Shown in pieces: positions 6,325-12,301 of a DNA stretch of 19,232 bases (its first letter is position 1; each line of letters begins with the position of its first letter). The stretch is from Acidimicrobiaceae bacterium. GTDB lineage: Bacteria > Actinomycetota > Acidimicrobiia > Acidimicrobiales > RAAP-2. The stretch covers positions 1-19,232 of the forward strand of contig PLSY01000079.1 in assembly GCA_003164275.1 (NCBI GenBank). Direction: 5' to 3'. The notes below the pieces were generated by a model that was not told the origin of the DNA, did no database searches, and was given only the letters and a program-made list of their open reading frames with translations. Position numbers and translations under genes: made by a program.

Positions 6325-7341
6325 ATGATTGTGCCACATCCAGACGTACCCCGGGTGGTATCCCCGGTCCGTCTTGAAGAGCCACCTGACGACGCTGACG
6401 AAGCCGCCGTAGCTGTCTACGTTGCTCACCTTGCAGAGGAGCGGGGGACTGAACTCCGACCCACCGCTCACTCCTACTGCGACGACCGCGAGTACTTCAA
6501 GCGGTCTGACTTCCGCGTTGGACGCGTCTACCAACTGCTCGACATCGTCCAGCGAGGGCTGAGCCTCCCGGTTGCGCGTCACCACTTGTGGAGATGGGCC
6601 TCCAGCTGGGCGAGGTCGTCGATGCCCCCTCGTGCGACCAGATGTCCGCTGCACTTATGGCGAATGAGCAAGGCGACGGGCGCGATCTACGACTTCTTGG
6701 AACCCTGCAACGACTTCAAGCACTGTCAGTCGTGCGCGGACACACGGGTTGAGCGCGAGGTGGCGTGGGCATGCGACATGTTCTGGCGCCAGGAGAAGGT
6801 GTGGATGGGCGTTGTCCCCTACAGCAAGGCGACTGTTGACCGACTCAGGCAGCGCCGGGTCAGCGTTGGCGGTTGCGGGTGTTACTGGGTCCGCCGACGG
6901 GACACCAACTCGCTCCACATCTACGCGTCGAAGGACCTGACTAGGTTGAAGAGGAAGCCGCTTGGTGACCCGAAGACGGGGCAGTGGATGAGCCCACTCG
7001 AAGCGACCAAGGACCTTGTCGAAGTGGCTCTCGACGAACCTGGCGCCTACGCGATGAAGTGGACGGGCGACTGGAAGCGCCCGAAGGAAGACCGACCCGA
7101 CCCGACCACGTTCGACCTGAAGGATCACCCGCGCGACATCGTCGAGCCAGCCGTTGACGCCGCTGAAGCCATTCTCGAAGCTCAGCGAGGGATAGGCGCT
7201 CGATCTCGGTTGACTGAGGAGGATGTCGAGTTGGTGTGGCTTCCTATGGTCAGTGCTCAGATCCACGTCAAATGGGAAGCAGTCAAGGAGGAGGCCGCCC
7301 GGCGGCGAAAGGAACGGGCCTCCCGACGCCGGAACCGGTAA
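6325..7341 (+). CDS. Cysteine-motif protein of unknown role, possibly element replication; 5' part of doubtful frame
   Basis: The 338-residue frame is unidentified. Residues 114-338 (from ATG 6664) look solidly protein-like: EPCNDFKHCQSCADTRVERE (Cys128, Cys134, Cys137, a Cys-x5-Cys-x2-Cys cluster that could bind zinc), then WMGVVPYSKATVDRLRQRR, GGCGCYWVRRRDTNSLHIYASKDL and a basic end RRRKERASRRRNR. A zinc cluster before a tryptophan-rich beta domain is compatible with a plasmid-type replication or DNA-binding protein, but no HUH or Tyr motif is evident, so this is speculation. The GGAGGG site argues for ATG 6325. Residues about 80-113 (LPVARHHLWRWASSWARSSM...) look unlike coding sequence, while frame +2 in that stretch (from ATG 6594) has the GC-rich third bases expected of a gene. 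A frameshift or a short overlapping gene is possible. Confidence 0.68.
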   Translation: MIVPHPDVPRVVSPVRLEEPPDDADEAAVAVYVAHLAEERGTELRPTAHSYCDDREYFKRSDFRVGRVYQLLDIVQRGLSLPVARHHLWRWASSWARSSMPPRATRCPLHLWRMSKATGAIYDFLEPCNDFKHCQSCADTRVEREVAWACDMFWRQEKVWMGVVPYSKATVDRLRQRRVSVGGCGCYWVRRRDTNSLHIYASKDLTRLKRKPLGDPKTGQWMSPLEATKDLVEVALDEPGAYAMKWTGDWKRPKEDRPDPTTFDLKDHPRDIVEPAVDAAEAILEAQRGIGARSRLTEEDVELVWLPMVSAQIHVKWEAVKEEAARRRKERASRRRNR

Positions 7342-7360
7342 CTGCCCTAGAGCAGTGGCT

Positions 7361-7411
7361 CGCTCACGTTTTTCCGTAAGGACCAAGATCCCATACGGGA
7401 AAACGTGAGCG
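7361..7411. terminator. Long inverted repeat between convergent genes, probable bidirectional terminator
   Basis: Arms CGCTCACGTTTTTCCGTA (7361-7378) and TACGGGAAAACGTGAGCG (7394-7411) pair at 17 of 18 positions around a 15-base loop. It lies in the gap between the stop of the plus-strand gene at 7341 and the minus-strand gene ending at 7450. No U-run follows, and it could instead be a mobile-element or origin structure. Confidence 0.6.
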
Positions 7412-7449
7412 AACTGGATCTTCGCCGAACTGGTTGTTCGTCTTCACCC

Positions 7450-7809
7450 TCAAATGTACCCAGGCGTGGCCACATACTTCACCACCACTGACACGTCCTT
7501 CAGGTACAGCGGGTGCCCCGGTGATCCATTCGCGTTCGTCTTGAAGCACTGCGGGCGCCTATCCCGAACGAGCGGCCACACCTCCTGGGCCCGCCTCTTC
7601 ACCCCCGCCTTCCGCACAGCTGCCCCAGCACCACCCCCTTTCCCTTCACCCCACCCCAGCACGAGCACGTCGCACCCCTCCGCCGCCTTCACGATCCACT
7701 CGTCGTTGGTCTCGCGGGTCTCGCCGATCGCCTCTGGGTAGTGGAGCCCGTCCTGGTGCGTGTCGACCGGACCGAACAGATTGACCAGTACGTAACCGAG
7801 CGGGCTCAC
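7450..7809 (-). pseudogene. DUF1643-family protein, N-terminally truncated
   Basis: The 119 residues match the second half of DUF1643 proteins as I know them: GYVLVNLFGPVDTH (the VVNLFA...AT segment), ENDAW-like ETNDEWIVKAA, the DVLVLGWGEG strand and the terminal GSPGHPLYLKD (family: G-x-PrHPLYL). The family's N-terminal part, with the LNPSTAD...DDPT motif, is missing; the frame is closed by TAG just upstream of GTG 7809. The function of DUF1643 is not established; it occurs in phages and islands. An inserted Gly-rich loop (GEGKGGGAGAAV) replaces part of the middle. With no upstream SD near GTG 7809, it is probably a decaying remnant, though a shortened functional protein cannot be excluded. 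Confidence 0.68.
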
Positions 7810-7840
7810 CGAAGCGGGCGAGACCTACTGTGCCTCCTGG

Positions 7841-8302
7841 CTACAAGTGGCCTGCGCACGTCCCCCCGTCGTCATCGGAGGCAGTGTTGTCGGGGCAAAT
7901 CGTGTGGCTCCACGTGACGCCCGAGAGGTTTGCTCCGGTGAAGTTGGCTCCATAGAGGTTGGCATTGGTCAGGTCCGCACCGGACAAGTTGGCATTTGTC
8001 AGGTCTCCATTGATCGTGGCAAAAGTGAGGCTACATCCGCTCCAGTTCACTCCGGTCGATGGCGGCGGCGTGACGTTTCCGTTGAAGTCGACACTCGGAC
8101 ATTGTGCGGGTTGCGTCGTCGCAACGGGCTGCGTCGTCGCAACGGGCTGCGTCGTAGTTGCCGGTCCGACAGTGACCTTTGGCACTGATCGGGCGGGACC
8201 GGCTGCCCCCGTTCCGCCGCAAGCTGTCGCGGCCCAGCCTAGGAAAAGTGTTGCGATTGCAGGCAATATGAGTTTCTTCGGAACGGTCGATGAGACTGCC
8301 AT
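7841..8302 (-). CDS. Pentapeptide-repeat lipoprotein (secreted)
   Basis: The 153-residue protein starts at ATG 8302. Residues 1-28 form a lipoprotein signal: MAVSSTVPKK, hydrophobic LILPAIATLFLGWAA, then lipobox-like ATAC with Cys28 as lipidation site. A Thr/Gln/Pro linker (TTQPVATTQPVATTQPA) follows, coded by an 18-bp tandem repeat. Residues about 65-125 contain pentapeptide repeats (ANLSGADLTNANLYGANFTGANLSG), which form a right-handed quadrilateral beta-helix. The C-terminus (CPDNTASDDDGGTCAGHL) parallels that of the 14159-15205 protein (CPDGSTLYSTGTCIGHG), so the two are paralogues. It would sit on the outer face of the membrane. Its role is unknown; a mobile-element role is not indicated. 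Confidence 0.85.
   Translation of the reverse strand: MAVSSTVPKKLILPAIATLFLGWAATACGGTGAAGPARSVPKVTVGPATTTQPVATTQPVATTQPAQCPSVDFNGNVTPPPSTGVNWSGCSLTFATINGDLTNANLSGADLTNANLYGANFTGANLSGVTWSHTICPDNTASDDDGGTCAGHL
8113..8154. repeat. 18-bp tandem repeat inside the lipoprotein linker
   Basis: Units 8113-8130 and 8131-8148 are identical (GCGTCGTCGCAACGGGCT) and are followed by the first 6 bases of a third. On the minus strand this codes for the TTQPVA repeat of the linker, so copy-number change would keep frame. Confidence 0.8.
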
Positions 8303-8415
8303 GGGTTTTCCGCTCTACTTTCCGCCGCACCCGCGTGCGTCCGCTCGTTGCACGGTAGCCTCAGGGGTGTCCGTGGAGGGCGAGTGAGTGGGTCGTAGTC
8401 ACTGTATGGCCACGT

Positions 8416-8466
8416 TCAGTCACTGTCCTCACCTTCCCCATCCCCCGCATCCCCGAACGGTGGATC
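8416..8466 (-). pseudogene. C-terminal stub of an acidic protein, paralogous to 15367-15942
   Basis: Minus-strand codons 8466-8416 read DPPFGDAGDGEGEDSD and end with TGA, matching the C-terminus DDPPFGDWQDDDD of the acidic protein at 15367-15942. Plus-strand bases 8449-8468 match 15385-15404 at 18 of 20 positions. A stop (TGA, 8472-8470) sits two codons upstream, so only this fragment remains. Confidence 0.6.
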
Positions 8467-8533
8467 ATGTCAGCAGGCGCCAGCAAAGGTCACAGCCAGC
8501 GCTCCCGAAGGACAAACATGGTAAGCCGATGAC

Positions 8534-8824
8534 GTGCAAACGCTTGCCCTCCAGGCAACCATGAACATCGTCGTTCAGTGGATAATCGCTATTCCGTTCT
8601 TACTAGCCTTCCTGTTCCTGTACGGGGTCAGGCAGAACAACAAGCAGAACAACACGATTACGAAGCGTGGCGTCCACGGAGCAGCGGGACTGCAGTGCCC
8701 TCACTGCGGAGGCACGCAGTTCCAAGCTGTAAGAAGTGCAGGCGGCATGATGGCCATTGGCGTCTTCGCTCCGAAGAGCCGGGTCAAGTGTGTTACGTGC
8801 GGAACGAAGTTCTTCCGTGGCTAG
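8534..8824 (+). CDS. Membrane-anchored zinc-ribbon protein
   Basis: The 96-residue protein has a hydrophobic segment IVVQWIIAIPFLLAFLFLYGV (residues about 12-32), a short polar linker and a C-terminal zinc ribbon: CPHC (Cys55, Cys58) and VKCVTCGTKFFRG (Cys86, Cys89), with the middle GGMMAIGVFAPKSR as the connecting hairpin. Such small TM plus zinc-ribbon proteins are common and uncharacterised in actinobacteria. Start: GTG 8534, or ATG 8561 which still keeps the TM segment; neither has a strong SD. It is convergent with the large membrane protein at 9056-10294. Confidence 0.72.
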   Translation: MQTLALQATMNIVVQWIIAIPFLLAFLFLYGVRQNNKQNNTITKRGVHGAAGLQCPHCGGTQFQAVRSAGGMMAIGVFAPKSRVKCVTCGTKFFRG

Positions 8825-8851
8825 TGCCATCGCGGGCAGATACCTCCCCCA

Positions 8852-8872
8852 CCCGCCATCCCACTAGGCGGG
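8852..8872. terminator. GC-rich hairpin after the zinc-ribbon gene
   Basis: Arms CCCGCC (8852-8857) and GGCGGG (8867-8872) flank a 9-base loop, starting 28 bases after the stop at 8824. No U-run follows, as is common for actinobacterial terminators. Confidence 0.4.
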
Positions 8873-8978
8873 CGCAGCGGACACAGGGCTCGGCCATCGA
8901 CGGCGCACATTACCCGCTGCTCCGGGCCCCGGATACTCCGACGGGCGTGGGGTCGTCCGTGTCGTCGCTGCCCATGGT

Positions 8979-9025
8979 GTGGCCTACGGCCACGGGTCCG
9001 AGGCTGTCGCTGGCCCTAAGGGCCA
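8979..9025. terminator. Pair of perfect short hairpins before the 9056 stop, probable bidirectional terminator
   Basis: GTGGCC-TAC-GGCCAC (8979-8993) and TGGCCC-TAA-GGGCCA (9011-9025) are perfect 6-bp stems with 3-base loops. They occupy the gap between the convergent genes ending at 8824 and 9056, downstream of both. Two in tandem suggest a strong stop. Confidence 0.5.
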
Positions 9026-9055
9026 TCTGGACGGACCATGGTCGACAACACGTCC

Positions 9056-10264
9056 TCAGGGTGCCACGGAGTTGTAGCCCGCGATGCAACCGGCCTCTGC
9101 CTGGGCTTGGTCAGCCACACTGCCGAATCCGCCCTGACTACACGTGTCCTGGGCATCGGCAGGCGAAGTCGAGGGAAGCTGACCAGACTGCGCCTGAACA
9201 TTGTGCTGGTCAGTGGCTGCGCTGACTCCGACTTGGTAGCCGTATTCGTACGAGGAGTTGGAGTTGTTCGACCCGTTGACCCCGACAGCGATGATGGCAA
9301 CGAAGATGATCGTGTAGCCGATGATCGAGATGATCCCGAGCGCGAGCCCCCACGCAGCCATTCCGGCGCCCTTGATCCTGCCAGCACTCTCGCGTACCTG
9401 CTTCCTGGCCACGGCCCCGAAGACGATCGCCAAGATCGAACCCACGAACGGAATGACGGGGACGAGGCCAAGTACGAGTGACGCGATGGCCATACCACTC
9501 GTTGTTGGAGCGGCCCAGTGATCACCATGGAGTGATGCAGGGCTGGAATCCGCGGTGGGCGGCGGGTACGCCGCAATGGAACCATCGTGATTACCAACTT
9601 CGGAGTCTCTGTCTGTCCGTCGGCTGCTCCCAGTGAGTACCTCCGAACCAGACACTTCGGCTGCCCCACCAACGAATGCAGAATCTCCAATGAATGCGCT
9701 TCCCGTGACGTGGGCGTTGCCAACAACTTGTGCTTGACCACTCACTCGGGCGTAACCCTCGACAACTGCATCTCCACCAATGCGCGACTGTTCCGTGATG
9801 ACGGCGTGACCCCGGATCCAGGCGGCATCGACGACGACCGCGCTGTCGCGGACTTCCGCGTACTCGAACACGGATGCCTCTGGTCCCACGAAGACGCCGG
9901 GTTCGACTGAGGCCGTCTCGGCGACCCACCCACCGCCGTTCTGGTGCCGGTGGGCGGGAACGAGACCCTCGTCATCATCGAAGTCATGGAGAGTGACGGC
10001 ATCATCTGGCGTTGAGGAGTAGTCAGTCGGCAAGGTGGGAACTTCGTGTGCAGACGGGCCAGTCGCTGCAATCGCCGCTGCTGCGCCATCAGCACTCGGA
10101 ACCTCGGGCGGTGCTGGAGTAACTGCTACAGACGCTTCTCCAATGGGCACTGGATCCTGAACCTCGACGCGCCCATCCCGCGCCAGTGCAGTCGGCTGAC
10201 CCTCGCTGAACCACCGCTCCTGGTGCCTCTCGAACGGGTCAGGCTCCCATCCCTGAAGTTCCAT
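9056..10264 (-). CDS. DUF2510 / left-handed beta-helix / DUF4190 membrane protein fusion
   Basis: From ATG 10264 the protein has 402 residues. The N-terminus LQGWEPDPFERHQERWF is a DUF2510-like motif (GW-x-PDP). Residues about 120-210 are a run of short repeats (EVRDSAVVVDAAWIRGHAVIT, RIGGDAVVEGYARVSGQAQVVGNAHVTGSAFIGDSAFVGGAAEVSG) with the spacing of a left-handed beta-helix. Two hydrophobic segments follow (about 258-286 and 302-329) forming a DUF4190 unit; the C-terminal 60 residues are polar with Cys375 and Cys393, probably outside the membrane. The frame is open to TTG 10294; ATG 10264 has GGAAG about 6 bases upstream and is preferred. Its promoter lies in the region shared with the XRE regulator and its operator. 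Function unknown, envelope-related by architecture. Confidence 0.83.
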   Translation of the reverse strand: MELQGWEPDPFERHQERWFSEGQPTALARDGRVEVQDPVPIGEASVAVTPAPPEVPSADGAAAAIAATGPSAHEVPTLPTDYSSTPDDAVTLHDFDDDEGLVPAHRHQNGGGWVAETASVEPGVFVGPEASVFEYAEVRDSAVVVDAAWIRGHAVITEQSRIGGDAVVEGYARVSGQAQVVGNAHVTGSAFIGDSAFVGGAAEVSGSEVLTGSSRRTDRDSEVGNHDGSIAAYPPPTADSSPASLHGDHWAAPTTSGMAIASLVLGLVPVIPFVGSILAIVFGAVARKQVRESAGRIKGAGMAAWGLALGIISIIGYTIIFVAIIAVGVNGSNNSNSSYEYGYQVGVSAATDQHNVQAQSGQLPSTSPADAQDTCSQGGFGSVADQAQAEAGCIAGYNSVAP

Positions 10265-10300
10265 CTGCTCGCTTCCGCCTCTCTTGACCAGCAATCAAGA

Positions 10301-10334
10301 TGCTACTCATCAGTCTGTAGAACTATGAGTAGCA
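10301..10334. promoter_or_regulatory. Perfect palindromic operator TGCTACTCAT-N14-ATGAGTAGCA
   Basis: Exact 10-bp arms (10301-10310 and 10325-10334) lie in the 88-base gap between divergent genes 9056-10264 and 10353-10565. The arms carry TAGCAT/TAGCAC-like -10 elements for each strand, so binding would affect both promoters. It is the natural operator for the HTH protein next to it, probably for autoregulation. Confidence 0.7.
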
Positions 10335-10352
10335 CTCCCGCATCGTGCAGTG

Positions 10353-10565
10353 ATGCCAGAAGGGGACCTGCAGGTGCGAGTCGGGCGGAGTCTCCTGGCC
10401 TACCGGAAGGCGCACGGACTCAGCCAGGAGGCGCTGGCAGAGGCCCTCGGTGTCCACCGCACGTACATGGGCGGGGTGGAGCGAGGGGAGCGCAACCTCA
10501 CGCTGAAGTCCGTTGAACGGATCGCTGATCGGCTTGGTGTCGACCCGGTGTCGTTGTTGAAGTAG
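10353..10565 (+). CDS. XRE-family helix-turn-helix regulator, restriction-controller-like
   Basis: The 70-residue protein is a single HTH_3 domain: VGRSLLAYRKAHGLSQEALAEALGVHRTYMGGVERGERNLTLKSVERIADRLGVDP. The HRTYMGGVERGERNLTL segment closely resembles controller proteins of restriction-modification systems, which bind as dimers to palindromes upstream of their own gene. Its length (about 70-80 residues in that group) fits. GTG 10350 and ATG 10353 overlap; ATG is preferred and lies 18 bases from the palindrome edge, leaving space for the promoter. Downstream comes a modification-dependent endonuclease on the opposite strand. Whether it controls that gene, the divergent membrane gene, or only itself cannot be read here. 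Confidence 0.88.
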   Translation: MPEGDLQVRVGRSLLAYRKAHGLSQEALAEALGVHRTYMGGVERGERNLTLKSVERIADRLGVDPVSLLK

Positions 10566-10636
10566 TCGCACCACATGCGATCCAGGGCGGCGAACTCGTT
10601 GCGGAGCCCGAAGCGGCGAGAGCGACTTCCCTACGG

Positions 10637-11803
10637 TCAGTCCCGTTCGAACTGCTCCCGGTGGTACCTCAGCATCTCCATTTCCAGTTGATGCTTCGGG
10701 TGGACGTGCAGCGGTCCGACGACTTCCCCGCTCGACTGGTCGATGACGTTCAACTCGTCATCGACCACAATCCCGCCCCCATCGAATCGAACGTGATCAG
10801 TAGGGCAGAGGCACAGCACGTTGCTCTTGGCGTCGGGTCCCGAGTGAGGTCGTCCGAGAGCCTTGATGTGGGCGCCTTCGGCATAGGGCCCCGAGAGGGT
10901 GAGGACCCGGACCCCGCACACCTGGCACCGATGGTCGTAGAGGTCCTTGACCCATCGAGTCACGGCTGTATTCCTAACGAGGCGCTGCACTGTCGACTCC
11001 ACGCGCCGAGCGGGTTCGCCCGATTCGCTGACGTCCTCGTCGCCTAGCGAGTCGACTTCTTCCTTGACGAGTCGGAAGCGCCAGATCTTGAAGCCGCTTC
11101 GGCCAGTCTCTTCCCAGTACCGCTCGACCCGGAACAGGCCGTCGTACCGGAAGCCAGTGGGAGGTGAGTGCTCCGGGTCGCCGCCTGATCCCCGGACGAC
11201 CCGCACTGGCAGACCTTCATCACAGCTGCGCGCAAGGCCGAGGTTGCCTCGCCGCAGCACTTGATCTGCGATCTGCTTCTTCGTCTGGGGGTCGTTGCCT
11301 CCGGCGCCCGTGTAGATGATCACCGTGCCGAGGTCTTCGTCATCCTCGTAGCCGCCCGACACCACGATGGAGTCCGCTCCTTCGCGCTCACTCGCTGAGA
11401 TCCCGGCCTGCATCGGCTTGTGGACACCTGATTCGGCCAGTGTTTCCCGCGAGGGGAATGTCGCGCCCGGGGGAACTCCCGGGATCTCTCCGAAGATCCG
11501 TCCATCGGAGGCGTCTTCAGATGTGGTGTCGATGACCATGAATCCGAGATCGGTCAGCTTCCGAGTGGTCGGCTCTCCACCGCTGAACTCTTCGATGAGA
11601 AGTGGCCCTCGCTCTGGGTACTGCATCGCATAGGCGGCACCGACGATGGCCTTGGAGTCGTAGAACTTCCCGTTGTGGAGCACGTAGAGCTTGTGCGCCG
11701 CCCCGAAGTGGTAGCGATCCAGGAACGCATCACGTCCGAGATCGTCGAACTCCTGGATGGCAGCGAGGACTGCATCGCGACTAGTTAGGTCACTCAGAGC
11801 CAT
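10637..11803 (-). CDS. SRA-HNH modification-dependent endonuclease, ScoMcrA-like (type IV restriction)
   Basis: The 388-residue protein has three parts. Residues 1-92 (YVLHNGKFYDSKAIVGAAYAMQYP) resemble the N-terminal head domain of ScoMcrA. Residues about 103-247 are an SRA/YDG domain: GEIPGVPPGATFPSR, GVHKPMQAGI, GADSIVVSGGYEDDED, YTGAGGNDPQTKKQ, RGNLGLARS, LPVRVVRG and the FRYDGLFRVERYW end; this family flips out 5-methylcytosine. Residues about 290-345 are an HNH nuclease with Cys293-x2-Cys296, EGAHIKALG (catalytic His312), Asn328, Cys331/Cys333 and His337. ScoMcrA itself also has a sulphur-binding domain, missing here. It would cut DNA carrying modified cytosine, defending against phages or methylated foreign DNA. 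Starts at ATG 11803, six bases from a TAAGTT hexamer, with no SD (leaderless candidate). Confidence 0.9.
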   Translation of the reverse strand: MALSDLTSRDAVLAAIQEFDDLGRDAFLDRYHFGAAHKLYVLHNGKFYDSKAIVGAAYAMQYPERGPLLIEEFSGGEPTTRKLTDLGFMVIDTTSEDASDGRIFGEIPGVPPGATFPSRETLAESGVHKPMQAGISASEREGADSIVVSGGYEDDEDLGTVIIYTGAGGNDPQTKKQIADQVLRRGNLGLARSCDEGLPVRVVRGSGGDPEHSPPTGFRYDGLFRVERYWEETGRSGFKIWRFRLVKEEVDSLGDEDVSESGEPARRVESTVQRLVRNTAVTRWVKDLYDHRCQVCGVRVLTLSGPYAEGAHIKALGRPHSGPDAKSNVLCLCPTDHVRFDGGGIVVDDELNVIDQSSGEVVGPLHVHPKHQLEMEMLRYHREQFERD

Positions 11804-11809
11804 GAACCG

Positions 11810-11815
11810 AACTTA
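11810..11815 (-). promoter_or_regulatory. -10-like TAAGTT before ATG 11803 (leaderless candidate)
   Basis: On the minus strand TAAGTT is followed by six bases and then ATG 11803, with no ribosome binding site. No -35 consensus at normal spacing. Confidence 0.35.
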
Positions 11816-11940
11816 CTCGTCTACCGCACTGTCGATCGTGTGACCACTGCCAGCACGGTAACGCAGGGGTACTAGGCCGGGAGGGGCCAACTGCGCCAGT
11901 CCTCGGTCCAGCCGAGATCGACCCGAGCGTCCTCAGGGCA

Positions 11941-12261
11941 CTACTTCACAAGCCAGAGGCGCCCTTCGAACCCGCCTCGCTCGTGACGCTTCCTGAGGCC
12001 CTCCGCCTCTACCGCATCCCAGTCGAGGCCATAGTGCTGGACCATCGCATGGAGGACCTCGACGACGTCAGCGACCTCCTCGACGCGGTTCTCATCGGAG
12101 GCGGACAACAGTTCCTCGACTTCTTCCAGCAGTTTGGAACGCAGACTTGTGGTGTATTCCTCGGCATCAAGAATGACCACCTGCGGATCACCGCCGTCGG
12201 CCTTGATGATGTCCGGGATCTTGTCCCGGACCAGTTTGCCGGACTGCTCCTGTTGCACCAT
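11941..12261 (-). CDS. MazG-like nucleotide pyrophosphohydrolase
   Basis: From ATG 12261 the protein has 106 residues: QQEQSGKLVRDKIPDIIKADGGDPQVV, LRSKLLEEVEELLSASDENRVEEVADVVEVLHAMVQHYGLDW, and a closing KRHERGGFEGRLWLVK. The EExxE-12-ExxD metal-binding helices of the MazG/all-alpha NTP pyrophosphatase group are visible (EEVEEL then EEVADVVEV), and the LVRDKIP start plus GGFEGR end define the phosphoribosyl-ATP pyrophosphohydrolase-like subfamily often annotated in defence regions. It would hydrolyse a nucleotide triphosphate (substrate unknown) to a monophosphate. The frame is open to 12342 but that overlaps the divergent gene. It starts 40 bases from the HNH nuclease start on the opposite strand, sharing a promoter region. 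Confidence 0.9.
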   Translation of the reverse strand: MVQQEQSGKLVRDKIPDIIKADGGDPQVVILDAEEYTTSLRSKLLEEVEELLSASDENRVEEVADVVEVLHAMVQHYGLDWDAVEAEGLRKRHERGGFEGRLWLVK

Positions 12262-12301
12262 GTCGATACGGTGGCACACACTGAACCAGGAGGGAACCCC
12301 C

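Noticed and set aside
6211..6654. 147-codon minus-strand frame opposite the 5' part of the 6325 gene
   Set aside because: Part of it reads plausibly, but it has no SD, ends in intergenic sequence and the plus strand has a GGAGGG site.
8113..8154. CRISPR-like repeat
   Set aside because: Units are directly adjacent without spacers and encode a protein linker repeat.
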